A DNA stretch of 64,000 nucleotides from Gentiana macrophylla (Eukaryota > Streptophyta > Magnoliopsida > Gentianales > Gentianaceae): positions 36,055,871-36,119,870 of the forward strand of contig CM047813.1 of assembly GCA_026214975.1 (NCBI GenBank), written 5' to 3'. Under the pieces are notes generated by a model. It had not been told where the DNA came from, ran no database searches, and worked only from the letters and a program-made list of their open reading frames with translations. Below, one piece after another: positions 48,027 through 60,007 of the stretch (position 1 is the first letter of the stretch; each line of letters opens with the position of its first letter). The translations under genes were made by a program, and so were the position numbers.

Positions 48027-48657
48027 AAAGAAAGAAGATGGTGGAGGAATAGTTCAAGGAGTTTTAGTAATCCGGAAGAGAAAAATATGTGTATCGAATT
48101 TGTCATTTTATACGAGATACAAGAAATTACCTTCTACACAGATGAAACAAAGTCCCAAGTGGACAACTCTTCCTTAAACTCCTAAAAATCCCCATAAAAC
48201 CTTGAAGTGCAAGATAGAAGCTGCACCATGCTGCGATTAATATGAACGAATATCAAAGTCTAATTTTAAAAATGAGAAATAAACGAGCAAACAATTTCAC
48301 ATATCTGCAATAAAAAAGTTACTCTCTAAACTTACCTAAGTACCTGTGAATAACCATTAGGCATATATTGAACAATGCATCCGGACGGTAGCCTTCAACA
48401 GCTCGTGTGTTCTCCATTAGAATCAACAACAGACACATCAACCACTACCCAAACACCCTTTGAATGTTGCTTAGAAAATTGCAAGAACTTTGATTTACAA
48501 ACCGGGATCAACACCCTCTGAATGCTTCTTAGAAAACCGCAAGAACTTCGCTTTATGAACCGGGATCAACGGTGAAAGTACTTGGAATTTAGCTTGCATC
48601 TACAGAAACCAGTTTTTGAATTTAGATGAGATAACAAGAAAAATAATGTAAACAAGA

Positions 48658-48957
48658 AACGGCTAAAGACACTTTTGGTCCCTTTTGTTTCATGATTTTT
48701 GCACTTACTACCTCAATGTTTCATTTTGAGGCTTTTACCCCTGATCGATGCATTTTTTTAATCCAAATTGCCATTTGTCATGTTTTCAGTGGTTGAAGCA
48801 TATAATAACTTCAATGCTATATATTTGACACATGCCGTTTTGGACTATGAATGTAAAAAAGATGAATAGATGAAGGTTAAACAGGTCAAAATAAAATATT
48901 GAGGATAGAATCGCAAAAAAACATTAAACAAAAGGGACCAAAAATGACATTATCCTT
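48658..48957. mobile_element. MITE-like insertion, copy 3 (right arm)
   Basis: About 300 bp. Ends GGCTAAAGACACTTTTGGTC and GGACCAAAAATGACATTATC form ~45 bp imperfect inverted repeats that continue inward (CCCTTTTGTTTCATGATTTT against AACATTAAACAAAAGGG). AT-rich interior. Intronic to the HD-ZIP IV remnant. Confidence 0.7.
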
Positions 48958-49911
48958 TTTTTGAAAACTCTTAGGTGAATGTTATAGTAAGAGCATCCCT
49001 TACCTTCTATAAAGCACCATCTTTACTTTCTCCTCCTACGCCACTCGAAATCAGATTAATGGTTGAAGATTCACTATAAGAGTTGGGAACATCTCAGCCC
49101 ACGAGTTCTATAAAATGCAAACGCCAATATAATTTCAGGGATCAGACATTATGAATGGTTAACTGCTGTCAAAGGTTGAAGTACATTATGAAAAACTATC
49201 AATAACGAAGAAAACCACTAAAATTGTTTGACTTGTATTATGTACAGTTTGGTCCCTCCCTATATCTTTAATACAAAAGACTAATACATAATATACTTCA
49301 AGAACTTACAGAATCCATCAGAATCTCAATTAGTTCCATGCTTCTAATAATCACGATTCCAGACGCCCAGGTTGCTTCTGTCACAAGATCTGAGCCAACC
49401 TAACAACCTCATTCATTGCACTCATTGCAAGCTCAAATAACATGAGCTTGTCATCATCCGAAGAACCACCAACATTCATCATAGCCATTGTACTCGGCGT
49501 AGGTAGGTGCAGTAAAGCACTTGTTACACCGATTCCCAATGGAAACGATGAGTTTAATCCTCTTCCAAATGCAAGATCCAAATCAGAGGTACATTGTGGG
49601 GACATAGGATTAGGCAACGATGAGAGTGGTTTGCCAGTGAACTTTGCAAGGATCATAATCGATTAAGCTCATCTCTTAACCGAGCATTTTCAATCCTAAG
49701 ATGATGCCCTCCATAGATATCTCCTCAAGCGTTGTTGCACCGCCACCATTGCCATAAACTGGATTCCTCATTGATTCTTTAATCGTGATATTCTCGATTC
49801 GTAGATTATCATTATCTTGCCTCAGTATAGAATTCTCATGTCTTTCAAGTTGAGTCTGACAAATTCAGTACATTCAATACAAGAAACATATTAATCACGG
49901 AAACCTGTAAA

Positions 49912-50275
49912 GGGATATCAACACTTTTGATCCCTTTTGTTTCACGATTTTTGCATTTTCATTCCCTTTGTTTCATACTGACACTTTTACCCCTTATCTA
50001 TACATTTTTACAATTTCAGTCCATTTTTGCCACATGTCAAACATTTATTGGCCTTCTACATGTGGCATTTTGGACTTTTACCCCTTATCTATACATTTTT
50101 ACAATTTCAGTACATTTTTGCACATGTCAAACTTTCATTGGCCTTTCTACATGTGGCATTTTGGACTGAAATTGTAAAAAATAAAGGCACAGATGTGGGG
50201 TAAAAGTGTCAAGATAAAACATTGAAACGCAAATGCAAAAATCGAGAAACAAAAGGGACCAAAAGTGTGTTTATC
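49912..50275. mobile_element. MITE-like insertion, copy 2 (right arm)
   Basis: Ends GGGATATCAACACTTTTGAT and GGACCAAAAGTGTGTTTATC, inverted. The interior has a direct repeat of ~85 bp (ACTTTTACCCCTTATCTATA twice, at about 49983 and 50076), which the left-arm copy also hints at. Confidence 0.7.
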
Positions 50276-50751
50276 AAACGAATTTTTACCTTCATTTGAG
50301 TTCTCCTATTCTGAAACCAAAACTTGTTTGGTTTTCAAACTTAGCTTCCTACCAAGTTCCAACCTTGCCTTTTCATTAGGATGAAGATTCTCCTTAAAAG
50401 CGCTGTAAGGGGGGAAAAAATGACAAATTATTCCATTACTGTAATTTTCTAACATTCTCCAAGTAATAATACAACACAACAAATAGACTGAATCAAGAAA
50501 TAGTAAATGCACAAACTTTTCAAGCTCTTGAATATGAGAACCAGCATGTCTATAATATTTCTTTGTTTTGGACTATTTTTCACCCTGGTTATTGTGATCA
50601 TAGCCACTCGAGGGACCTTCCATGTTCTCACTGCTCTCATACTCTCCTCCCTAGACTTTTCACTGAACCCCAAAGGACTAACATCCTCCATTTAGGCTTC
50701 TTCAAAAAGATCTATACATTTGAATGAATCATATAATACTCAAATTGTTTC

Positions 50752-50930
50752 GGATAAAGGCACTTTTAGTCATTTTTGTTTCACAAAATTTGCACTTTCA
50801 TCCTCAATGTTTCATTTTAGCGATTTAACCTCCTATATGTGCATCTTTTTTTCATTTTCAATCCAAAATGCTACGTGTTGATCAATAAACATATTCTATT
50901 TCAAACAAAAAAAATCCTCTTAGTCATATC
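50752..50930. mobile_element. MITE-like insertion, copy 1 (right arm)
   Basis: Begins GGATAAAGGCACTTTTAGTC, the same terminus as copies 2 and 3, and ends near AAAAAAAATCCTCTTAGTCAT. Shorter than the others. Lies just upstream of the homeodomain exon. Confidence 0.6.
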
Positions 50931-51172
50931 ACTCACACCGTCAAATGAAAGTATATTTACAAAGATGAAAGGACAAATCCAGAAAGGGTGGTGGATCTAC
51001 CACATGCAGACTTTTCATAGAGTAAAATTGCTGAAGAGGAATGCCTTACCCACCGTTGAACATAAGAAATACAGCTTCTCGTTACTGGGTTTTCTATTTT
51101 AGAATGGAGAGCTGTAAATGCCAATGAGATGAAAAACAAGATCATCACTTGCAGCTGACCCATTTAAATCTT

Positions 51173-51880
51173 CTACTCTCTACAAGAAACATCAAATGAG
51201 AAGTGAAATCGAAGAGAAAAAAAATAACTAACCACCGTGAATAAATATAATTTGCAATGACAAATTAAAAGATAATAATTGATGTTAGAAGAACGAAATT
51301 GCCAAGAAAAGGGGAAAAAAAGAACCACAGAGAGCAATCGGACCTTCAGGCTCACACTAAGGATATCGTTCAAATTCGGACCTTGATCAACTCAATGGAT
51401 ATCGCTCGAGATTCCTCGATCAACTCAAAGGATATGCGTGCAGGAGTGATGAATCGATGCACAAGAGAGGCGGACGGAGATTCCTTGTCTCTCCGACCAA
51501 CAGCAAGCGTCTCCATCTCTAATTTCTTGTTTTTTGGCTGCTTTGAAGAGCTTTCATTCATCTATTCATCTATTCTCACGGAAGGGAGGCGGAAGAAAAC
51601 TCTCCGCTTTGTCTGCGTTAGAGTCGGAAGAAAATACCGAGACGGTTCATAAACGATGCGTGGAGAGAAAAGAGATGAGAAGAAGATCCATAAGATAAGC
51701 GGTGAAGCGGTGAAGCGGTGAGGCGGTGAGGTGGTGAGGCGGTGAGGTGGTGAGGTCTGCTGGTAAAGGATGATTGTGGAAGATTCGAGTGTAAGCAATT
51801 AGTATTTGTTTGGAGGGGCTTGTATGCAATTAATTCTTCTAGGAAGGGTGAAATTGTTATTATAATTCAAACGGCGTCGT
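51173..51880. other. Region upstream of the HD-ZIP IV remnant (right arm)
   Basis: Partner of the 169-codon ORF region 22278-22787; here it is split into several short frames on both strands. A GGTGAGGCGGTGAAGC-type minisatellite lies at about 51700-51752 (units GGTGA(A/G)GCGGTGAG), absent or contracted in the left arm. Confidence 0.5.
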
Positions 51881-52020
51881 TTTTATATAAAAAGGACGGA
51901 CGATGAAAGGCGTCCGACGAAACTTTTTCGCTCTTTATAGAGCTTCTATAAAAAGGACGGACGACGAAATGCGTACGACGAAACATTTTTGCTCTTTATA
52001 GAGCTTCTATACTAATCTAA
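51880..52020. repeat. Tandem ~65 bp duplication (right arm)
   Basis: Two copies of a block running AAAAAGGACGGACGA, then CGACGAAAC, then GCTCTTTATAGAGCTTCTAT. The inner GCTCTTTATAGAGC is itself palindromic. The left-arm partner is 22075-22200. Confidence 0.7.
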
Positions 52021-52782
52021 TAACAAATCTAATAACAAGTTTAGTTTCTTCCTTCATATCATGCATTCTACTTTCTTCATGTTCTACATTTTACTCAGTT
52101 GTGTGAGTTGAGATTGATCAATTCTTGTATGAACTAAGGCAGGGACGGACCCATCATGTTAAGGGTGGGGTCCATGAATCCCACTCAAATTTCCGGACGA
52201 ATTGACTATCATACTTCTCTAATAATATTAACATTGTTTATGTATATTATTTTAGACAATTCTTAACACAATAATTCATTTAGTTCAAATAATTAGAAGC
52301 TTTCTCTTTTATTTTAAAGTCATGGGTTTGAAACTTTGCAGGTGAGGCTATTTTAACCTTGTTTTTTTGAATCCCCCCCCCCCCCTCCCCCGGGAAAAAA
52401 ATCATGGGTCCACCTAAGGAGTTCATCATTCTGGTTTTATGCTTTCTTCTTAATTGAATTTCTACAATGGGGACGTTTTTAATTGAGGGATGGGGGATTT
52501 TGGTAAATTTTTAAAATATTGGGGGAAAGTGGCAATATAAAAATATGGTTTTAATAATAAAGTTTGCCATTTTTTTAGTTTGCAATGAAAATGGAGTGTA
52601 TCGGTAGATTAAGAAATCCTAAACATAATATGTGTGATGTAACAAATAAATTTCATTTTTTTCACATGATGAGGTGTATGAGTAGATTAGGTGTTGTGCA
52701 AATAAAGCCCACTTAAAATTGAGGGGCATGGCTCATACTTTCGGGACTTTAGGGTCGTAGGAAATTTTTTAGGGAACATCAT

Positions 52783-53135
52783 TTCACACAGTAAATTATT
52801 CTGACCCAATACTAGTCAGAAAACGATGATTATTCTGATTCAATTTGAGTCGAAATTTTGAATGTTTTCCATATCCAATACCAGTCAGGAAGACTTTCTG
52901 ACTAAAATTGAGTCAAGAAAACTTTAACTTTATGTCTGAAATTCGGTAAGAATCAACGCGTTTACAAATTATTCTGACCCAATTTGAGTCAAAACGATGA
53001 TTATTTTGATTTAATTCGAGTCAAATATTTTGAATGTTTTCCATACCCGATACCGGTCAGAAAGACTTTCCGACTAAAAGTGAGTCGATAATACTTTTAA
53101 CATTCTGTCTGAAATTCGGTTAGAATCAATGAGTG
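52783..53135. repeat. Tandem pair of ~170 bp units (right arm)
   Basis: Each unit contains ATTCTGACCCAAT, ACGATGATTATT, GAATGTTTTCCATA, GTCAG(G/A)AAGACTTTC and CTGAAATTCGGT. No coding potential. The left-arm partner is 20970-21330. Confidence 0.75.
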
Positions 53136-54429
53136 CAAAAAAAACATAAATTTAAAGGATAAAAGTGAAAAAAATTATGTGTGTTAAAACTTTTAGTTGT
53201 GTAAAAGACATACTCATTTTTTATTTTGTACTTTTATCAAAGGTGGGTATTTTTTGTAATTCAAAAGACCTGGTAAAACCACTCCCAAAAAACCCCGGTA
53301 AAAGCAAACTTAATGTGTACGTATAATACATTAATTTCGATATTTGGTGCTCAAAATAGACCCAAGTGAATAAAAAATAACAATTGTGATGTCACTAGAG
53401 CACTCGCATCAGACTCTTTAAATGTATTATGTATATTTAACAATTTTAAATACACGTTTTTTTAGTTTACAAAATCTCTATCCAAGATAAAATGCATCAG
53501 ATCTTCTGATTTATATATTGCATAAGATATAAAGCAAAATGTACAAAATTTGGATGAATGCTACAGATGTAAAGTATTAAATTTACAGAATCTGTATTTT
53601 ACAGTTAAAAATAGAGTATCTGATACAATGTCATTTTTCTATTGCATCTCTAAAATAAAGTTTTTAAAGGATTTACAGTATCTACTGCAAGTGCTTATTA
53701 CTATATTTGTCTCATATAAAGTGTCAATATTTAAAAAAAATATTATTTCATAAGAAATGTCACTTTATAATACAAACGTATCATTTAATGTTTTTTTTTT
53801 TCTTCCAAAGATACCCTTAGTGCAACATTTATTTGTTGCACCCATTTCATATTCCAAAACAATTTTTTATTAAGTGAATGATAAATATGTCAATATAGCA
53901 CTAAAACATAACACATTAATTATTTTTCTTAATATACGTGAAAAAAAAAAAGGACCTTTTTTGGTGGGACAGAGTAGTATTGATCATTTTCAAAGGAAGA
54001 GACGCCGACTTTGCAAAGCTTGAGATGAGAGTTCCGTAGAAGTGTACAACGAAATCCTATTTCCTTCAAAACCGGATTTTGGCTATAAATGAAATTGTCA
54101 ACGAAATCATATTTCCCTCAAACGCGTTCGCCATCGGTTAGACCAATGATCATAACGGTGCCTTGGGCCGTCGTTTTCCATGTTTTGGCGGGTAGGCCGT
54201 CGTGGAGAATAGAGGTTGTAGTTCTGGTGTTTGTCATCATGTTCTTTGTAAAAAAAATGAAGATGAGATGAACTGTTTGTTGATTGGGGATTTTATGGGG
54301 AAAAAAATGAAGAAAACCACTGGATTATGGTAGTTTTCTTTCAGGAAAATGCAAAAAAAAAAAAAAAAAAAGAAACATTTTTGTAGTGGAAATCTGGCCG
54401 GAAAACTGATAAAAATCGTCGTTTCCTGG

Positions 54430-55024
54430 CAACGGAACCAATTGATATTGCTGAAACTATCACAATATAAGAAATTAAGTAGCTGATCTCACCACAAAAT
54501 ATATGAATGTTGAAAGCAAATTGAGAGCTAAGCGAGTCGACAAATTGGCAGCGTTTTATTGCAATTGTCAATATTAGCATGTCATTTACAAGGGAATAGT
54601 GCCGCTATTTATAGGCTAAGGATACAACAGTTACAAGAGTGATAAATGTGAACAATAAACGTGGCCGGCTGTCGCGGCACGCTCTGATTGGGCGGGTGTC
54701 AGCAGCTGTAACCGTCGAGCTTTAACTCATGTTGCTTGTTTAGCGGGCTTGGTCTGCAGTCGGTCGACATCGAATGAGCCGGGTGAGTGAGTAGTCGCCA
54801 CCAAAGCTCATCACCGGCATATTAAGGGCGGGTTGAAGGCTTAGCTAATCGACGCTCTTTTGTCTTGCCGTGATTAATATCGCTAAGGCGATAGGCGAGC
54901 TGGATGATATCCTGGCCGGGCTTTTGAAGGTGCGGACCTTATGGGCCGAGGACCTTGCGACTTGGGTCTAGAAATAGAAGCCCAATTAGTCACTCGCGGG
55001 CTCATTTTTAGGCTTGGCTTATCA

Positions 55025-55025
<1 letters not shown>
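54430..55025 (-). mobile_element. LTR-like remnant (possible solo or truncated LTR), right arm
   Basis: On the minus strand: TGATAAGCCAAGCC start, CCTATAAATAGCGGC box near 54605, an end near AGCAATATCA and then ATTGGTTCCGTTGCCAGG (54421-54438), similar to Gypsy primer-site regions. No internal genes follow. Confidence 0.45.

Positions 55026-55029
<4 letters not shown>

Positions 55030-55099
<70 letters not shown>
55030..55099. repeat. (AT)n microsatellite
   Basis: Uninterrupted AT tract between the LTR-like remnant and the proximal ATG6 upstream unit; its Ile/Tyr-repeat ORFs are not genes. Confidence 0.95.
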
Positions 55100-55101
<2 letters not shown>

Positions 55102-55183
55102 ATTTCTCATAAAAAATGCCTATATTTTAGAAAAAAAATTATCCCATAAAAATAGTCATTTCATAATGTCAATGCCCCATTTA

Positions 55184-55506
55184 GGCTCCGTTTGTTTTCG
55201 TTAGAGTTTTTTCGGAGTTTTTTTTATATCATTTCACCCATCATATCTTACAATTCTCTTACCAATCATTTCTTCAACTATAAATAAAAAAATATTAAAT
55301 TATCTCTCATCATTTCACTTTATCAACTTTATAACCTTTTTTATCATTATTTTATTTATTATACTACTTTATTTCACCAATCATTTTATAATCTACACAA
55401 ATTTCAAAAAAACATCTTAACTTTCTAATCATTACTTCAATCACTTTATCTAAAACAAACACAAAAAAAAACTCCGCAAAAAACTCCAACCAAAACAAAC
55501 TGAGCT
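55184..55506. mobile_element. Tourist-like (PIF/Harbinger-type) MITE, right arm
   Basis: 323 bp with ~40 bp terminal inverted repeats: GGCTCCGTTTGTTTTCGTTA at one end and CCAAAACAAACTGAGCT at the other, both leading into ACTCCG/CGGAGTTTTT runs. Flanked by TTA on both sides (55181-55183 and 55507-55509), the target duplication typical of PIF/Harbinger Tourist elements. The duplicated upstream unit at 53782-53790 has the corresponding empty site CATTTAATG. Confidence 0.85.
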
Positions 55507-55509
55507 TTA

Positions 55510-56320
55510 ATGTTTTTATTTTTCCAAAGACACCCTTAATGAAATATTTATTTATTGCACTAATTTCATATCCAAAACAAGTTTTTATTGAAGGATAAAT
55601 ATGTTAATATATCAGTAAACCATAACACATTAATCATTAATCCCTCCGGTTTTTTTAAATGTCATTTTTTCATAATTTAATTTATTTTTATTTATCTGTC
55701 ATTTTACAATTCTAGTGCAGTATTTATTATTTTTTCCACAATCCTTCATTTTAATAATTCAAATTTTGGTACAATTTTTAATTCACAAGGGATGAAGTGT
55801 AATTTTGTTATTTTACATCACATTTTAGACATATTAATTAATTTCTTAATCACATGATTTTTCTTCTCCTCCGACACTTAAAAAGGGTTTCTATTTGCGC
55901 ACTCATATTTTTACTATCGACACCCTATTACTCATCGCTGCGACACAAAAATTACTTCGACACCACCATTTTTTAATAAACGCAACGTCGGTGGTTTTCA
56001 ATAAGAATAACAATGATCTGACGCGTTCTTTGTTTAAAAACGAAAGTCAATGGCACCGACGTTTAAGTTATAAAAGTGCCACAACTTAGAAACGTCAATC
56101 CACTGACGTTAACATCGAAAAAGAATCTGACGTTCCTAGAATATTGCCAGAACTAAAAATAAAAATATATGCATGATGCCGAAAGTTGAAAAGAAATAAT
56201 CAAAATATGGATGTTAAAAGGAAAAAACGGAGTGTCAATAGAACTCACGTGAAAAAAAGTGAGTGAGTATATTTTTCTTAATATAAATAAAAAGAAAATT
56301 GACTCTTTTTTTCCCCTTTT
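55510..56320. other. ATG6 distal upstream sequence
   Basis: AT-rich, no recognised gene. The 64-codon ORF 55895-56089 has no homologue that I recognise and its left-arm equivalent (about 18040-18230) is scrambled. Confidence 0.5.
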
Positions 56321-56501
56321 TTTTTAATGTGTTGATCATTTTTTAAAGGAAGCTTTGCAAGTTTGAGATGAGAGTTCCGTAGAAGGGTACAACGAAATCC
56401 TATTTCGCTGTAAACCGGATTTTGGCTATAAATGAAAATTGTCGACGAAGATAACCTTCAAATTTCTCCCATTGTTCTATACTAGATAGATAGGATCCAA
56501 G

Positions 56502-59500
56502 ATGAAGAGTGGCAGCAGCAACACCGGAAAGGTTATGGAAGACAGAGGTCGGACCCTGCCGGTTGACCCGAATCTTCCTCGATACCTTTGTCAAAACTGC
56601 CGTAATTCCCTATGTTTCGTCGGCGTCGAATCTTACGCCGACAAGTACACCTCCGAAGCATCACGCTCCGGTATGCTTCCTAACCTTTTTATTTTTTTTT
56701 TATGGCTGTGAATTTGAAATAGATTTCGTAATATACAAACTAGTTCGTTTTTCAGTGGAGTCAGTTTTTACTTGTAATTTTTTTGATGCTTTATTTATGG
56801 GGTTAAGCTGCATTTACATTTACTGCCTATCTTTTAGTGTTTAGGAATTGAAGATAAATTACTAGGCGAAGTCTACATGATTGAGATTCACGGATGCACA
56901 TCTCATAAATTGTGTGTATTTGATGAGATAGGATAGGATTGGTGACTTTGTGGTGAAATTAAAACATGGATGATTGTTCAGGACATTGACTTTCTAGTGG
57001 TTGATTGTTCCAGGCACGTTGCAGGGTCAAGTATCCATGCATGGAACAAGTAGTGTCTTGGCTTCAACACGCATGGACAATTCCTTTGTTGTGCTGGCTA
57101 AACAAAAGAATACAACTTCCGGGGCACCTCCTCGTCCTCGTCCTGGAGGTGCCCAACCTGAGATTAGTCAGTCTTCTAAAGCAATGGAAGAATCGTTTGT
57201 TGTTTTGCCTCCACCAGCTGCTTCAGTTTACAAATCAGAGTCTGGCTCTGATGGACCTGCGGCTCCTTTGCCTTTACCTGGTGGATTAACTGATGCTCCT
57301 ATCCACCAGAATTCATCTGACTTCCATTCTACTATAACTGTCTTAAATCGTGCTTTTGACATTGCTACGACCCAAACACAGGTATAACATTGGCATACGC
57401 AGTTCTTTTTTGATTTTGAAAATCTCATGATATGGTTTTTGGCACTCATGATCTCTAGGTGGAGTTGCCTTTATGTCTCGAGTGCATGCGACTGCTATCT
57501 GATAAACTTGATAAGGAGGTTGAAGATGTAAATAGGGACATACAAGCGTATGAAGGCTGCCTTGAGCAATTGGAGGGTGAATCAAAAAACATTCTTAGCC
57601 AGACTGAATTTCTTAAAGAGAAACTCAAGGTGTGCGCATCAACGAGATCTTTAGTGCGTACTGTAGAAGGATAAAGTTTGCCAATGCATTCGATTTTTTT
57701 ACTTTTTTTTTTCCTCCATTTAGTCTCTCAGTTATGATTCCAGAACTGGATTCATAATTGGGATGCTTGCGATCAACAGCCTCATCATTGTATTATCAAA
57801 GCGAATTTTAATCTATTTATTAGATAATGTTTGCGACTATTCCATTACACTTTTCTTTTCTACAATATAATACCAAAAAAGTGCTTTCTGGTGTTTAATT
57901 CTCATGGGAATATTTGTATTCTGTCTAAGATAGAAGAAGAAGAACGAAAACTTCAAGCAGCCATTGCAGAAACTGAAAAGCAATATGCAGATGTTACTGC
58001 TCAATTGAAGGAATTAGAATTAAAATCTGGTCGTTTCAAGGATTTAGAAGAACGGTAAGCAATTCATTCTTGATTCTTTCCTTGCTCTAAGAGAGCTGTG
58101 ATTTATTTTATTTTGTACAGATGGTTTACTTAATTCTACATAGGTCTGCTTTCTTTCACCATGCTAGTCTCGGGGGTTTGTGCCTAATCATTTCGTCTCT
58201 TTCCTGTTTACAGCTATTGGCATGAGTTCAATAATTTTCAGTTCCAATTAATCTCACACCAGGTTTGATTTTTTTCGGTTATTCTACCTCTTCCCTGAAG
58301 TACTGGGCAGACACAAGAATACATTTTAAAATTTACATGAGCACCACACATAAAATCTTAACTTTTTTTAAGTCAAGTTCCTCTCACGTCTGCATCCGTG
58401 CTTAACGCTTGTTGAATTTGGAACAGGAGGAAAGGGATGCTGTCCTTGCAAAAATTGAAGTTTCTCAAGCTCATATAGATTTGTTGAAGCGAACTAATGT
58501 GCTAAATGATGCCTTCCCTATCACTAACGACGGAGACTTTGGAACCATCAACAACTTTCGGTTAGGTCGGCTTCCGAAAATTCCGGTAAACTATAGTAAA
58601 GTAACGTGCTTTTAAGATTTCTATGGAAATCAATGGGGAAAAAGGAAGAAATATAGGAAGGGACATGCAATGTCATTGTATCTTCCATTTAATGCTGTCA
58701 TATTAAATCGGTCATATTGTTATTGCTCTGCATCGGCGTATATGAAGATCTTTTCAAACATATTTATGCTACTAGGCACTTGATACCCGCCGTAGATGTA
58801 GTAGTCTGTTTGGATCAGATAGATTTCTATTGTTTCTCATGTTATTGCTTGCCTACAAGAAGGTATTTTCCAACATAGCCATGTTCATATGCATTTTATG
58901 CCGCACTGGATGTGGTAGTCTCTTTGGCTAAATGTATTGATTCTCATGCTACTGCTTTATTGCATGAAATGACTTAAAATACTCATATTATGATTAGGTT
59001 GAGTGGGATGAGATTAATGCTGCTTGGGGCCAGGCTTGCCTTCTTCTTCATACAATGGCCAAATATTTCCATCCCAAGTTTCGGTACTGTCCTAATTTTG
59101 CAGTAAATCAGTCATTCAGTTTTGGCTGGCTTATGCATTGAAAAAAATAGTGTCTACAGTGTTGTGATTCCTTTATATTTTGGTTTCCAGGTCTAAGATA
59201 AAAATACTGCCTATGGGAAGTTATCCACGTATTGTTGACGCAAGCAACAATGTTTATGAACTGTAAGTAGCATGTTTCCTCGCGGAATATTTATGCGCTT
59301 TTTTGAGTGAGCAAATGATTTACATCCTTTTGGTTGTGGCTTTCTAAGAGAAATCCAAATGGGTCATTAATTGCTTTAATGGAAGAGGGAATTCTACGTA
59401 ACTGAACCCCCTACGTACGAATAGTCATTTAGATATCATCTTTTTCTTAGTCCATCTGTTCTGTCTTATACATATATTGAAGCATTTGATTCTAACGTTC

Positions 59501-59961
59501 CTCCTCAGGTTTGGCCCTGTTAATCTTTTCTGGAGCACCCGCTATGATAAGGCGATGTTATTATTTTTGACATACCTCAAGGAGTTTGCTGAGTTTGCAA
59601 GTGCAACAGATAAAGAGAACAGCACCTCTCCTGATAAATGTTTTAAGTTGCCTTACAAGTAAGCTTTCTTCATTACTTTTTAAAGCATTTTTTTTTTTGA
59701 TAAATTTTATAGACAACCGTTGTATCAATAGTTGTAACAAATAGACAGGTGTTATGCATTTAAATTTGCCTTCCTGCTATGTGGGCAGAAAGTAAAATTG
59801 TTACTTTTGGTTGCAGAATTGAAAATGACAAGGTGGAGAATTATTCAATAACACAGAGCTTTAATAAACAAGAAAATTGGACAAAAGCACTCAAGTACAC
59901 ACTCTGCAACTTAAAGTGGGTTCTTTACTGGTTTATAGGAAAAACAAACTTTCGACCGCTG

Positions 59962-60007
<46 letters not shown>

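Larger units (their letters stand above)
48340..50700 (-). pseudogene. HD-ZIP class IV homeobox pseudogene (right arm)
   Basis: Minus-strand order: homeodomain start SKTKKYYRHAGSHIQELEK near 50590-50520, with an in-frame stop just upstream (QGEK*); homeodomain helices 2-3 near 50410-50305 (FKENLHPNEKARLELGRKLS, then a frameshift before NRRTQMK); leucine zipper TQLERHENSILRQDNDNLRI near 49855-49790; IENARLRDELNRL near 49700-49661; and the START-proximal frame 49656-49381, which contains AKFTGKPLSSLP, FPLGIG and LFELAMSAMNEVVRLAQ, very typical of HD-ZIP IV. A START block CIVQYMPNGYSQVL lies near 48385-48345. The C-terminal START-adjacent domain was not found. Stops and frameshifts make it a pseudogene; the order of parts leaves little doubt about the family. 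Confidence 0.8.
53720..56440 (+). promoter_or_regulatory. ATG6 upstream region in tandem duplicate, right arm
   Basis: The proximal unit (about 56325-56440: GTTGATCATTTTTTAAAGGA, GATGAGAGTTCCGTAGAAG, ACCGGATTTTGGCTATAAAT) recurs distally at about 53960-54100 with nearly the same words. Homology extends outward (CATAACACATTAAT at 55620 and 53905; TTTAATGTTTTT at 55506 and 53784). GGCTATAAATGAAA near 56425 is a plausible TATA box for the ATG6 start at 56502. The insert between units holds the LTR-like remnant and (AT)n. Confidence 0.65.

Noticed and set aside
49442..49666. Plus-strand 74-codon ORF (SSSEEPPTFIIAIVLGVG)
   Set aside because: Antisense to the HD-ZIP IV START-proximal exon, which has clear family motifs.
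54883..55110. 75-codon ORF with an Ile/Tyr repeat
   Set aside because: It is a translation of the (AT)n microsatellite.
57005..57289. 94-codon ORF overlapping ATG6 exon 2 in another frame
   Set aside because: Shadow frame; the exon 2 frame joins cleanly to neighbouring exons.
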